The notes below the pieces were generated by a model. It worked only from the letters and a program-made list of their open reading frames with translations, was not told where the DNA came from and made no database searches. Shown here piece by piece: positions 22,357 through 32,308 of a stretch of DNA of 56,503 nucleotides. The DNA lies in the IMG/VR virus record IMGVR_UViG_3300043568_003076, positions 1 to 56,503 of that record. One strand, given 5' to 3'. Both the position numbers and the translations under genes were made by a program. Within the stretch, counting starts at the first letter, position 1, and the number at the start of each line of letters is the position of its first letter. This DNA is from a virus.

Positions 22357-24930
22357 TTAACCGCACTTAGAATCACCGCAGTTCTTACAAGATAGGCAAC
22401 CTTCTGTATAAACAAGTGCATCTGATCCACAAGATTTACAGGTTTTGCCAGAAACAGTAGTGCCGTCTTTTACAAACTTTTTAAGCATTCGTTTAACTCC
22501 AGCTTTCCAGGTAGTAATTAGGTCACCGTCTAGGTTTAAAGAATCCAATAATTCAATAACATATGGTAATGGCATGCCATGTCGTAATACAGCAGAGATA
22601 GTTTTTGCCATATCATGATACTTTTCGTCAAATGCATGATTTAAGTTAGGGATTTTAATTGTTTCTCCAAGTTTATCAACATAGACTACGTCATATGAAG
22701 ATTTTCCTTCTTTTTTAGTTCTAACAATTTTAACGGTTTCAACATAAGTTGGAATTGGAAAATTTTCATGTTGACCAGTAAATACCTCATATGGTTTCCC
22801 GTTTAGAAGTCCAATAAGTCCAACCCAACGTTCTCCGCTATTCATAAAGGTAGTAACTGAACCTTCTAATGATAGTGGTCTTTTTGGAGCCTGTGAATCG
22901 CTAAATAATTCCTGTTTTTTCTTATCGTCCTTTGAAACTAATACACCGGATCTAGAACCGTCTCGATAAATGGTACAGCCTTTACAGCCTTCTTCCCAAG
23001 CAGTCATATAAACTTGATTAACCAATTCTTCAGTAACGTGTTCTGGAAGATTCACGGTAACCGAAATTGAATGGTCAACCCATTGTTGAATCTTTCCTTG
23101 CATTCTAACTTTTTCTACCCAGTCAACATCATTTGCCATTGCTTTATGGTATGGAGACTTTTCAGTTAGTAACTGTATGGTGTCATCTGAGAGCTTTTCG
23201 ATAATGTCTGATTCACCATTTGGAATGTATTTGTATCCTTCAATCTCAATCCATTTTTTAAAGCCGTGATGAAATACGTGATATTCTTCCCAATGATCCC
23301 CAACTGAATCAATAAAGTCAGATTTGGAATTTTTATCATTTGGATTAATTTTCTTTCGGCGTTTATAAGATACCATAAAGGCAGGCTCAATACCTGAAGT
23401 AGTTTGAGACATTAACGAAACTGTACCAGTTGGTGCAATTGTCAATAGCGCAATATTACGTCTGCCGTATTTCATAAGATCTGAATATAGTTCAGCATCG
23501 TATTCTTTAATTCTTTCTAGGAATGGATGGCCTTCTTCTCTAGCTGCGTCCCATATTTTAAATGCTCCACGCTCTTTTGCTAGGGTATTAGATGAACGAA
23601 AAACTTCAAGTGCATAAGTTCTAGCAACTTCAACTGCAAAGTCAGTTGCTTTTTTAGTTCCATAACGTAAACCTAATGCTGCAAGCATATCGCCTTCAGC
23701 AGTAATACCGACACCAGTACGGCGGCCTTCCATACATTTGGTTCGAATACGAAGCCATAGTTCAAGTTCAGTACGTTTAACGTCAGTAGATTCAGGATCA
23801 CTGTCAATTTTAGAAATAATTGTATCAATTTTTTCAATTTCAAGATCAATAATATCATCCATCATACGTAGTGCAATTTGAGCGTGTTCTTTAAATAAGT
23901 CAAAATCAAATTTTGCATTTTTAGTAAATGGATTAACTACATATGAATATAGGTTAATTGCTAATAATCTACATGAATCGTCTGGACATAATGGAATTTC
24001 TCCACATGGATTAGTTGAAACTGTTTTATATCCTAAATCAGCATAACGGTCAGCAAATGATTCTCTAATTATTTGATCCCAATAAAGAATTCCTGGCTCT
24101 GCTGATTTCCAAGCATTATGAATAACTTTATTCCACAGAAGTTTTGGATCAATTACTTTGGTTACTTTTGGAGAGTCAGAAAAAATTGGATATTGCTGAG
24201 TATACGGTTTACCTGCTTTAACCGCTTTCATAAAATCATCGTGCATTTTAAGAGAGATATTTGCACCAGTAACTTTAGTACTATCAAGTTTAGCATCAAC
24301 AAATGCTTCTGCTTCTGGGTGTCTAACTGAGCATGATAACATTAATGCTCCACGACGGCCACCTTGAGCAACTTCACGCGTTGAGTTTGAATATCTTTCC
24401 ATAAATGGAATAATACCAGTAGAAGTTAGGGCTGAATTCTTAACTGGCAAACCTGCAGGTCGAATATCAGATAAATCATGACCTACACCTCCACGGCGTT
24501 TCATTAATTGAACTTGCTCTTGATCTACTTTTAAGATTGCACCATATGAGTCAGATGATCCATTAACGCCAATAACAAAACAGTTAGACAATGATACTGT
24601 TTGATTATTATTTCCAATACCGCTCATTGGTGAACCTTGTGGAATAATATATTTAAACTTGTCTAATAGTGAAAAGATATATTCTTCGCTTAATGGATTT
24701 TTATATTTCTTTTCAACTCTTGCTAATTCTGATGCAATTCGACGATGCATCATTTCTGGATTCTTTTCGTAAAGATTACCGTCTGAATCTTTTAATGCGT
24801 ATTTGTTAATCCATACACTGGCTGCTAAATCATCTCCATTAAAATACTCTAATGATGACGCATTTGCTTCTTCTCGGGTATACGTCATTTTAACCTCGGT
24901 TTCTGTTTCTAATACTGAATTGTCTATCAT
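22357..24930 (-). CDS. nrdJ: Class II (adenosylcobalamin-dependent) ribonucleotide reductase
   Basis: Reduces ribonucleotides to deoxyribonucleotides using vitamin B12 to make the radical, so no separate radical subunit is needed. Active-site landmarks are SLSNCF (Cys117), NPCGE (Cys309 and Glu311) and APTGTVSLM (about 495-503). A TSCPD-type domain covers about 685-825. The C-terminus has paired Cys motifs (CKSCG, CLSCKNCG, CG) that would shuttle reducing power. Length 857 and architecture match the long bacterial NrdJ type common in Bacteroidetes rather than the class I NrdA/B of T4. It is transcribed alone between two terminators. Confidence 0.92.
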   Translation of the reverse strand: MIDNSVLETETEVKMTYTREEANASSLEYFNGDDLAASVWINKYALKDSDGNLYEKNPEMMHRRIASELARVEKKYKNPLSEEYIFSLLDKFKYIIPQGSPMSGIGNNNQTVSLSNCFVIGVNGSSDSYGAILKVDQEQVQLMKRRGGVGHDLSDIRPAGLPVKNSALTSTGIIPFMERYSNSTREVAQGGRRGALMLSCSVRHPEAEAFVDAKLDSTKVTGANISLKMHDDFMKAVKAGKPYTQQYPIFSDSPKVTKVIDPKLLWNKVIHNAWKSAEPGILYWDQIIRESFADRYADLGYKTVSTNPCGEIPLCPDDSCRLLAINLYSYVVNPFTKNAKFDFDLFKEHAQIALRMMDDIIDLEIEKIDTIISKIDSDPESTDVKRTELELWLRIRTKCMEGRRTGVGITAEGDMLAALGLRYGTKKATDFAVEVARTYALEVFRSSNTLAKERGAFKIWDAAREEGHPFLERIKEYDAELYSDLMKYGRRNIALLTIAPTGTVSLMSQTTSGIEPAFMVSYKRRKKINPNDKNSKSDFIDSVGDHWEEYHVFHHGFKKWIEIEGYKYIPNGESDIIEKLSDDTIQLLTEKSPYHKAMANDVDWVEKVRMQGKIQQWVDHSISVTVNLPEHVTEELVNQVYMTAWEEGCKGCTIYRDGSRSGVLVSKDDKKKQELFSDSQAPKRPLSLEGSVTTFMNSGERWVGLIGLLNGKPYEVFTGQHENFPIPTYVETVKIVRTKKEGKSSYDVVYVDKLGETIKIPNLNHAFDEKYHDMAKTISAVLRHGMPLPYVIELLDSLNLDGDLITTWKAGVKRMLKKFVKDGTTVSGKTCKSCGSDALVYTEGCLSCKNCGDSKCG

Positions 24931-24961
24931 TTTTATTGTTTATTTTTAAGTTAATCTATTG

Positions 24962-25003
24962 AAAAAAGACAACTCTACCCCAGCGGTTTACTGAGGTAGG
25001 GTT
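24962..25003 (-). terminator. Intrinsic terminator after the S1-like gene
   Basis: On the minus strand, the arms AACCCTACCTCAG and CTGGGGTAGAGTT form a long stem with two wobble pairs and a 7-base loop, followed by GTC and six T. It isolates the S1-like gene from the reductase gene. Confidence 0.85.
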
Positions 25004-25005
25004 AA

Positions 25006-26193
25006 CTATTGGATAAAATCGTATCTTAATTGTTTACGAATTGCATCAACTTTGTGAACTTTTATTTGACCTGAGTCTGAAATTTTAGTTCTACCTTTTA
25101 GGTGATTTACATCACTCTTAAAAGTATTTTCGCCGTCCGGCATTATGATGGTAATTGAGAAATCAGATTTGTCTAATGAATAGGTTAAAGTTTGGCCTTC
25201 AATTTTGTTTTTAAGATCTTGCCATTGAAGTTGTTCTTGACCAATTTTATCATATGAATCGGTTAGGATTATACGAGGTTCGCCTTTTTTAATTATAACG
25301 TCCTTAACATAAAATTCAATAGTATCTCCAGAACGATATTGTTTACTAACCTCTTCATAATTTTCAAATTCAGTTTTATGAAGTAGTCCGGTAAAATAGT
25401 TTTGGAATTCAACAAACATTCCAAAGTCATATGGCTTATTGGTTAAAATACCTGTGTATTTTTCTCCAATATTAAGTTCATGTACTTTTTGAGGTAACGT
25501 CTGTTTAATATATTTCTTATATGAAACGATGAATAGATCATTAGTTGAATCGTAATTCTCAATCATTACTGGAATTTCTTTATTCAAATATTCATTAAAG
25601 TCTCTAATTACGTTAGCGGCAGCATGCGAACCTGGTAAAAAGCATTTAACTGTTCCTTTATAGAGTGCAAGGTATCCGCCTTTAACAAGGTTAGTAACTT
25701 TGACATAGAACCATTTTTCTGTTTTTAAATAGTCTTCTAAATCTTCACGATGAGAAAGAGCAGCACAACGTTTTTCTGAACCTAAGAAATCGCCATTATC
25801 ATTTTTGTAAATAATAACTTTAAAACTGTGATTAACTTCATTGTGTACTAATAATGAAGGTTCGGAGCTAAATTCTCTAAATGGAACAAAGATTGTAGAT
25901 AAAGATGCATTATCTTGAACTTCAATCATTTTCTCATCAAAGTCAATTTTCTTAGCAGTAACCGTACAGACCTTACCGAGTTCAAAATCTTTATTTGATG
26001 GTACAAATGAGGTTTTTGAATTTGATGAAAAGTACATGTCATACAATTCTTGAGCATAGGGCTCTTTACAGAAAATTTTAAGACCAGAACGTTGATCTTC
26101 TGGTGTCAATTTAATGGTTCGATTAAATTTAGAATTCCCTTGACTGAATAGTTGTTCAAAATCAATTAATTCTCGGGTGTTGTCTTTTTGCAT
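25006..26193 (-). CDS. Ribosomal protein S1-like RNA-binding protein (three S1-type repeats)
   Basis: A 395-residue protein with consecutive OB-type S1 repeats. The first (about 70-130) contains GKVCTVTAKKIDFDEKMIEV. The second (about 158-228) contains YVKVTNLVKGGYLALYKGTVKCFLPGSH, typical S1 wording for K-G-G-hydrophobic and F-h-P-x-S. The third (about 240-312) contains GEKYTGILTNKPYDFGMFVEF and GLLHKTEF, the canonical G-L-hydrophobic-H motif. The flanks have no other domain. Bacterial S1 brings mRNA to the 30S subunit, and in Bacteroidetes, where Shine-Dalgarno pairing is little used, S1-type binding is thought to matter more. A phage copy could favour phage mRNA translation or affect RNA stability. 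The domain call is firm; the role is inference. Confidence 0.85.
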   Translation of the reverse strand: MQKDNTRELIDFEQLFSQGNSKFNRTIKLTPEDQRSGLKIFCKEPYAQELYDMYFSSNSKTSFVPSNKDFELGKVCTVTAKKIDFDEKMIEVQDNASLSTIFVPFREFSSEPSLLVHNEVNHSFKVIIYKNDNGDFLGSEKRCAALSHREDLEDYLKTEKWFYVKVTNLVKGGYLALYKGTVKCFLPGSHAAANVIRDFNEYLNKEIPVMIENYDSTNDLFIVSYKKYIKQTLPQKVHELNIGEKYTGILTNKPYDFGMFVEFQNYFTGLLHKTEFENYEEVSKQYRSGDTIEFYVKDVIIKKGEPRIILTDSYDKIGQEQLQWQDLKNKIEGQTLTYSLDKSDFSITIIMPDGENTFKSDVNHLKGRTKISDSGQIKVHKVDAIRKQLRYDFIQ

Positions 26194-26246
26194 ATGTTAT
26201 TGTTTAAACGTTGCTATTTAATTATACATAAAAAAAGTCAGTAGTT

Positions 26247-29200
26247 TTATGAAGTATGCATTCCTGGGTCAATAAAAATACTAGGTGACCATGCGGTCGG
26301 ATAGAGTCCTGGCATTTTTGATTGGAACAGTAGAGTACCAGTTGAAGTTATACTTCCTCTCCATGCAAGTTCATCTAAGAATATTGCAAATAATGGATTT
26401 TTATGAGTTAGTCTTTCCCATGGTGGAAGGTCATCTTGATTAAAAAATGGGCTTGACGCAATCCTAGCAACTTGAACTCCTGGCTTATTACCAAACGAAC
26501 ATGCAAGTATTGAAACTAAATATGCTAATTCTTTAACTACTGGCTCAGCAAAAGTAATAACTGGAATATATGCAGCTTTTAATAAATTAATTGCATCTAA
26601 ATTTGCTAATTTAAGTTTACTTGAATTTGGTATTTTTAACTGAATTGCCATTATTGCTAATTTAATTGGAAGAATATATGGATTGGCTGAATCAACTACG
26701 GTAAAACTTAAATCTTTTAAACTTTTAGTTAGTGATAAAATTGGGCCAACTATTGTTTTTAATGGTTCTAAAATTCCATCAATTGCAGTATTTAATAGGC
26801 CTTTAATTAATTCAACTAGGTCAGTTGAGGTAAGTAGTGCAAAATAACTAACAATATCAAGCGGTAACATTGGAATTTTTGGAAGCTTTATATTAAATCC
26901 ATTAGGCAATGTTATTGAAACATATTTTGAAGATGTAGTAGTAGAAACTTTTGCAAATTCAGAATTTCCACATGGAATCTGTCTAAGAATCTCTTTTAGC
27001 GAACTTGAGTTTGGTCCTTGATTGGCAGTTAACATATCACCAGCATCAGATAACATCCTAAGTATTAATTCAAGTAAGTATGCAATTGCTAATTTAAGTA
27101 ACGGTTTAATTACAATATCTAATGGTATTACTATTTGAATTGGAAACGGTACACCTAACGGATTTGGAGATTGTGGAACAGTTAATGCAGTTAATACTGG
27201 TAATATTATTGCTTGTGAAATTGATACAATGTCTGGTTTTTCCGGTAAAATAATTGGTGGAAGTAATCCAAGCAATGAATTAAATAAGGTGGTCACAGCA
27301 GAAATTCCAATTTCTTCAAGAGACTCTCCTAATAAACTTTTTAATACATCAATAGTTAAGCCGGATAAAAGAGCATCAAGTAGTGCATTAAAAACTCCAA
27401 GAGCGGCAAGAACTTGTGGTGAAACTACCTCAAGTGGAGGTTGAGCCGCTGGGCAGCACGGAGCAGCTGGATCAAATAGTTTTAAATTAGGAGCAGCAAC
27501 TGAAAGTGTAGTAAATGTCAAGGCTTTTTGAAGACGTTCTTTTCTTAATTTTGCAGCTTTTTTAATCTTACCTTTCTCAACATCACTTAAGTTTGGATCA
27601 ATATCTTCATCTGCTGGATTTGCATTTCCTTGTAAATAATCTAATGCTTTATTTGAATATTCTTTGATTGCTTTTTTAAATTCTCTAACGTCATCTGCTT
27701 TATTTAAGTTAAAAGATTTCTTACTCTTTAATTTAGTTGGATCAACTTGAGAGGCCATTCTTTTTATTTTTGCAATAAAATTAGTGGCGTCAATATCTGC
27801 ACCTAATAAACCCTTTGCGGCTTTTTCAATAGTTGGTTGTAATCCACTAATCGCAGATGGTAATTTTGGGTTAAGTTTAGTTGGGCTATCAGGAAAGGAA
27901 ATTGTTCCTAATTTGATTTTATCAATATATTTATCAAAATCATCCAATACTCCTGAGATTTTAGAAGATAAGGTAATTGGGTCTAATGACCTTGCCGCTT
28001 TTTTAGATTCACGCTTCTTTTTTAAGTCTGATTCACCCTCGGCACCCATTACTTGGGACTCACGGTCCTTTCTGGTTTTATCCTTTAGTTTAGTAACTGC
28101 AGTTAGTTGAATTTCTCCTAATTTATTAAATTGAAGATTCATACTTCTTTTAAAATCTGCAATTTGTTTATCAAAATCATTTGACAAATCTAAATCTAGA
28201 AAGTTCATCATTTTTTCTAACTCGCCAGCGTATGATGCTATATAAGTAATTGGATCAACTTCACCAATTGGGGTTCCGTCCCTTGTTGTAATATTAGGAT
28301 TTTTGCCAAGTGCTAAAGTTGCAGCAAGTGCAGTAAGCCTAACCGCTTTTGATGCATTTCCAGAAATAGCTAATGGATTAACTAATGAACCTTTAATTAA
28401 TTGCCCCTTAAATGGATTAGCTGGGTCAAGGCCTAGTGGATTTTCAGAGGCAGCAGTTTGATCAATTTCAAATCCATATTTTATCGAAGTAGGCGTCATG
28501 TATACTAATGGAATATTGGGAGCAAGTAACATATACTTATTACCGTCTGGTGCAAAATATAGGATATAAATGCTAGGTAATGGTATTCCAACTATTGCAA
28601 TTGGCATTGTTAGGAAAGTAACAAGTGTGCCAACTGGGGTAGATAGTGTAAATAAGGTTCTCCATTTTTGAGGTATTGGTATTAATGCAATACCTAATGG
28701 GGTTGGAATAATATTGTTAATTGGATAATATCTAAATAATGGAGCAGTTAAGTCAGGAATAGGTAAAAGGCTTACTTTATTTAATGATTTTGTAAATTCT
28801 CTCCAATAACAACTATTTGTCATATCTGGTAAACTTGCATCATTTCCGCCTAGCGTTCTAATGAATAGTGGATCTTGTCCAAGTTTTTTCAGTGTTTCGG
28901 CTTCACAGTCTTTAGTTGGAATCGTGATTGCTGATGGCCCCTTAAAACATGCAACATCCGCAATTCTTTTTGCTAGAACATCTGGATCCATTGAATTTTC
29001 CTTTATCTTTACCTCTAATAATCCAATTTCAGTATTACACTCTTTTATTTTTTCAAGTATTTCAGAATAGGCTTTAGTATAATAGGCTAATTTTTCTGGT
29101 AAAACTGAATCAACTGGACTGTATTTAAAATTTCCATTTGAATAAATGCTGGAAGTTTGAGCTCTATACGAAGTAGGCCTAGCTAATTTAAGCTGAACAT

Positions 29201-30611
29201 CAGTAGTTCTTCTAAAAAAATCCGCAACTTCTCTTTTTGCAATAACTTTTAATTGATCAACTGTTGGTTTTATTTGATTTGGGAAAACCTTTTCAATTTC
29301 TGTCTTCTTTTTTATTTCAAGGGTTGAGTTTAGTTTTTCATAAAATTTTTCATAGGCCGCTTGGCTTTTAATATAAAATTGAGTATCTCCTTCCTTTATT
29401 GAAACAGGTGCATTTTCAATTCCTTTAAAAATTGGGTCAATTTTATTTGGATCAACTGAAAGACCCCTTTCTGCTAATGTATAAAAATATTGAATTGGAT
29501 TTGCAAATTTACGATATAGTCCAGGATAACCGTTTGATACTTTATTATATAGTGCTCCAGGAATATAGTCATAATTTGAAAATGGATTGGAATTTACAGA
29601 ATCAATTGGGATACTTGAACAAAATGTTGCAAGAGTATTGTTAAATGGTTTATTAGTTAAATGCGTATTTTCTTTAACTGGAATATATCGATCAATTGAT
29701 TCAGAACTGCCATCTTGTTTTATTTGCGGTACATTTATCGTAGTTATATCTAAATCAATTAATCTAACTCCAAAGGCTGCTGTAAATGCAGGAATATTAA
29801 TACTAGCAGTAATTTGATCATTATCAAAATATGGAATAAATTGGCCGCTTATTTTTTTACATAAAGAACTGAGGGTTTGAGAAGTAGTCGATGCAGATCC
29901 AAGTGGAGGTAGTGAGCTAATTTTTTCGGATAGAGCATTGGTTGCTCCTTGTTTAGCAACACTTTGATTTTCTTCTGCAACAATTCTATTTTTACGAGCT
30001 TCATAATATAGTTTATAAGCTGAACCACTTATTAGAATATTATAGGCGTCTTCTGAAATAAGATATGTTAATATCTTATTCGAATCATATGTTGTAAATG
30101 TTTTAAAGGTTGAGTCACTTAAATTACGAATTATACTAAATGCATAATAATAATTACCATAATTGTTATAGTTATTAATATACTCATTCCAAATTTGATT
30201 TTCAATAGCTAGTGTTCGGGTATATTCATCAGTCCAATATAAGAATTGGGAAGTTAATGGTTCAACGTTAGATATTGTAGAATTAAAAAAGTCTAGTCGT
30301 TCTTTGTAATACTCTGAAATAACTGTATAATGGTCAAGTGCTTCTTGTACTCGACCTTTAACTACGGCAATTTCAATAGTAGTTGCCTGCTTTGCCATTT
30401 GATTAATTAAAATAGCCTTCACGTCTTCAACTCCTTGGTTAATACAATTGCCATTATCTGCTGGCATTGGAATTTTAACCTCTTTTGCAACTGGGGCAAC
30501 TGGTTCAGGTAAACAGGCTTTTACATTAGCTAGGTCAGCATCAGTAAAAACAGGCGATGCAAGCTTTCCGCACTTAATATCATTAATTAGGCTTTTAAAT
30601 GTGACGTTCAA
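26247..30611 (-). CDS. Very large protein (1454 aa), probable virion component
   Basis: I do not recognise a family. The start is TTG at 30611. There is an in-frame stop at 30630-30632 and no ATG before residue 49, so TTG is likely. Residues 60-230 are helical and Tyr/Asn-rich. Residues 415-545 are charged and coiled-coil-like. Residues 615-690 are strongly hydrophobic and Pro-rich (NIIPTPLGIALIPIP, then TPVGTLVTFLTMPIAIVGIPLP). Residues 790-1030 are Lys-rich helices. From about 1065 to 1400 there are repeated hydrophobic/amphipathic helices. This mix (long helices plus membrane-active stretches) would suit a tape-measure, hub or DNA-ejection protein. Lying on the early strand between the S1-like and GroEL genes is odd for such a role. 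Encoding the chaperonin next door may be relevant to folding it. Confidence 0.55.
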   Translation of the reverse strand: MNVTFKSLINDIKCGKLASPVFTDADLANVKACLPEPVAPVAKEVKIPMPADNGNCINQGVEDVKAILINQMAKQATTIEIAVVKGRVQEALDHYTVISEYYKERLDFFNSTISNVEPLTSQFLYWTDEYTRTLAIENQIWNEYINNYNNYGNYYYAFSIIRNLSDSTFKTFTTYDSNKILTYLISEDAYNILISGSAYKLYYEARKNRIVAEENQSVAKQGATNALSEKISSLPPLGSASTTSQTLSSLCKKISGQFIPYFDNDQITASINIPAFTAAFGVRLIDLDITTINVPQIKQDGSSESIDRYIPVKENTHLTNKPFNNTLATFCSSIPIDSVNSNPFSNYDYIPGALYNKVSNGYPGLYRKFANPIQYFYTLAERGLSVDPNKIDPIFKGIENAPVSIKEGDTQFYIKSQAAYEKFYEKLNSTLEIKKKTEIEKVFPNQIKPTVDQLKVIAKREVADFFRRTTDVQLKLARPTSYRAQTSSIYSNGNFKYSPVDSVLPEKLAYYTKAYSEILEKIKECNTEIGLLEVKIKENSMDPDVLAKRIADVACFKGPSAITIPTKDCEAETLKKLGQDPLFIRTLGGNDASLPDMTNSCYWREFTKSLNKVSLLPIPDLTAPLFRYYPINNIIPTPLGIALIPIPQKWRTLFTLSTPVGTLVTFLTMPIAIVGIPLPSIYILYFAPDGNKYMLLAPNIPLVYMTPTSIKYGFEIDQTAASENPLGLDPANPFKGQLIKGSLVNPLAISGNASKAVRLTALAATLALGKNPNITTRDGTPIGEVDPITYIASYAGELEKMMNFLDLDLSNDFDKQIADFKRSMNLQFNKLGEIQLTAVTKLKDKTRKDRESQVMGAEGESDLKKKRESKKAARSLDPITLSSKISGVLDDFDKYIDKIKLGTISFPDSPTKLNPKLPSAISGLQPTIEKAAKGLLGADIDATNFIAKIKRMASQVDPTKLKSKKSFNLNKADDVREFKKAIKEYSNKALDYLQGNANPADEDIDPNLSDVEKGKIKKAAKLRKERLQKALTFTTLSVAAPNLKLFDPAAPCCPAAQPPLEVVSPQVLAALGVFNALLDALLSGLTIDVLKSLLGESLEEIGISAVTTLFNSLLGLLPPIILPEKPDIVSISQAIILPVLTALTVPQSPNPLGVPFPIQIVIPLDIVIKPLLKLAIAYLLELILRMLSDAGDMLTANQGPNSSSLKEILRQIPCGNSEFAKVSTTTSSKYVSITLPNGFNIKLPKIPMLPLDIVSYFALLTSTDLVELIKGLLNTAIDGILEPLKTIVGPILSLTKSLKDLSFTVVDSANPYILPIKLAIMAIQLKIPNSSKLKLANLDAINLLKAAYIPVITFAEPVVKELAYLVSILACSFGNKPGVQVARIASSPFFNQDDLPPWERLTHKNPLFAIFLDELAWRGSITSTGTLLFQSKMPGLYPTAWSPSIFIDPGMHTS

Positions 30612-30657
30612 TGAATTAGGTTCTTTATTTTATCTATCATTCTCTCTAAATAGAACA

Positions 30658-30685
30658 GCGCTTGTGAGGGTTACTCAACAAGCGC
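30658..30685. terminator. GC-rich hairpin between groEL and the 1454-residue gene
   Basis: The arms gcgcttgtgag and ctcaacaagcgc form an 11-bp stem (one bulge) with a 5-base loop. No T run follows on the minus strand, so it is a weak terminator, an mRNA processing or stability element, or an attenuator between groEL and the next gene. Confidence 0.5.
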
Positions 30686-30711
30686 CGATCTGTAATTGTA
30701 ATTTAAAATTA

Positions 30712-32292
30712 TTAGATAGGTAGTTTGTCTTGTGGAATTTGTACCATTAGGCAATCAGTTGTGATTAATAAGCCGGCAATTGAAACTGCATTTTCTAGAG
30801 CAGTACGAGTAACTTTAACTGGGTCAATAATTCCAGCCTCAAACATATCTACATACTCTTCAGTTTTTGCATTGTAACCAGGAGCTCCATTTTTAATTTT
30901 GTCCCAAACAATATCCGGATTAACTCCAGCATTTTCAAGGATTGTTTTAAATGGTTGAGCACAGGCTTTTTTAATTATTTCAATTCCCAATTCAATATCG
31001 CGGTTAGGCGAATGAATTGTAATTTGATCAATTGCTTTAAGTAGGGCAAGACCTCCACCTACAACAATACCTTCTGCGATTGCAGAACGAGTTGCTCCAA
31101 GCGCATCATCAATACGGTCAGATTTTTCGCGAGCTTCAATTTCAGAAGTAGCTCCAATTTTAATAATTGCAACACCGCCTTCAAATTTAGAAAGACGTTC
31201 TTTTAGTAAAATCTTTGGCGATTCACTTTCGCAAGCTTCAATTTGCTGTTTTAAATCAGTAGTTAATATTGCAATTGCTGCTGCGTCTCCATGACCTCCA
31301 ATAATTGTGGTTGTATCAGACGTAATTGTTACTTTATCGCAACTTCCAACGTAATTGGCAGCAATACTTTCTTTAAGAGTAACTCCATCCATTTCAGAAA
31401 CAAGAGTTCCACCAGTTAAGGTTGCAATATCCTGTAATTTAGCACGGCGATTTTCTCCAAAACCTGGAGCTCTAACTGCAGCTACTCGTAGGGTACCCTG
31501 TAATTTATTAACCAACATTGTATTTAGGGCTTCTCCATCAACGCTATCACTAATAATAAGTAGTGGACGGCGCTGTTTATTTGAGAATTCCAAATATTGA
31601 ATTAAGTCTGCAAGATTTGAAATTTTACCATCGTACAATAAGATAATGGGTTTTTCAAATTCAACTGTATTCTTCTCTTGGTTATTTATGAAATATGGAG
31701 ATAAGTAGCCATTTCCAAATAACATACCTTCAACGATTTCAACAAAGGTTTCGCCAGTTTTACTTTCGCCTGCTGTAATAATCCCGTCAAATCCAACTAC
31801 TTTCATTGCATCTGCAATAATTTCGCCAATTTCCTCGTCATTATTTGCTGAAATAGTTGCTACCTGTTTGATTTTTTCAAAATCTTCAACTGGTATACTT
31901 TGAGATTTTAGGTTCTCAATAATTGCTTTCATACCGATTTCAATACCTTTCTTAAGGTCCATTGGATGAGCGCCGATTTCTACAAGTCGATTACCTTCAG
32001 TAAAGATTGCATGGGCCAGGACAGTTGCAGTAGTTGTACCATCACCTGCTTCTAGCGCAACTTTGTTTGCAACTTGCTTTACCATTTGGGCTCCAACATC
32101 TTCCATATAATTTTCGAGTTGAACTTCACGAGCAACGGTTACTCCGTCTTTTGTTATTGCAACGCCATTGTCACGAGCAATAACTACATTACGGCCGCGT
32201 GGCCCTAACGTAACTTTTACAGCATCTGCTAATGCATTAATACCGGCTGCTAAATGCTGTCTAGCTTCTGCTTTAAATTTAGTTTGTTTCAC
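30712..32292 (-). CDS. groEL: GroEL chaperonin
   Basis: A complete 526-residue group I chaperonin subunit that would form the ATP-driven folding chamber. The equatorial ATP-site motifs [11 protein letters not shown] (about 29-39) and [11 protein letters not shown] (about 86-96) are intact. The apical domain has the normal [19 protein letters not shown] and [22 protein letters not shown] segments. The intermediate/equatorial [14 protein letters not shown] and the Asp of the ATPase region are present. The C-terminus ends [10 protein letters not shown] and lacks the Gly-Gly-Met tail. Start is GTG at 32292 after an A-rich leader. With GroES at 17802 the phage carries a full system. Most phages with a chaperonin gene carry only a co-chaperonin. 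Confidence 0.97.
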   Translation of the reverse strand: MKQTKFKAEARQHLAAGINALADAVKVTLGPRGRNVVIARDNGVAITKDGVTVAREVQLENYMEDVGAQMVKQVANKVALEAGDGTTTATVLAHAIFTEGNRLVEIGAHPMDLKKGIEIGMKAIIENLKSQSIPVEDFEKIKQVATISANNDEEIGEIIADAMKVVGFDGIITAGESKTGETFVEIVEGMLFGNGYLSPYFINNQEKNTVEFEKPIILLYDGKISNLADLIQYLEFSNKQRRPLLIISDSVDGEALNTMLVNKLQGTLRVAAVRAPGFGENRRAKLQDIATLTGGTLVSEMDGVTLKESIAANYVGSCDKVTITSDTTTIIGGHGDAAAIAILTTDLKQQIEACESESPKILLKERLSKFEGGVAIIKIGATSEIEAREKSDRIDDALGATRSAIAEGIVVGGGLALLKAIDQITIHSPNRDIELGIEIIKKACAQPFKTILENAGVNPDIVWDKIKNGAPGYNAKTEEYVDMFEAGIIDPVKVTRTALENAVSIAGLLITTDCLMVQIPQDKLPI

Positions 32293-32308
32293 TTGTTATT
32301 TGATTATT

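Noticed and set aside
27784-28110. 108-codon open frame on the plus strand
   Set aside because: It is antisense to the 1454-residue gene, whose codon pattern and length are far more convincing. No start context or neighbours support it.
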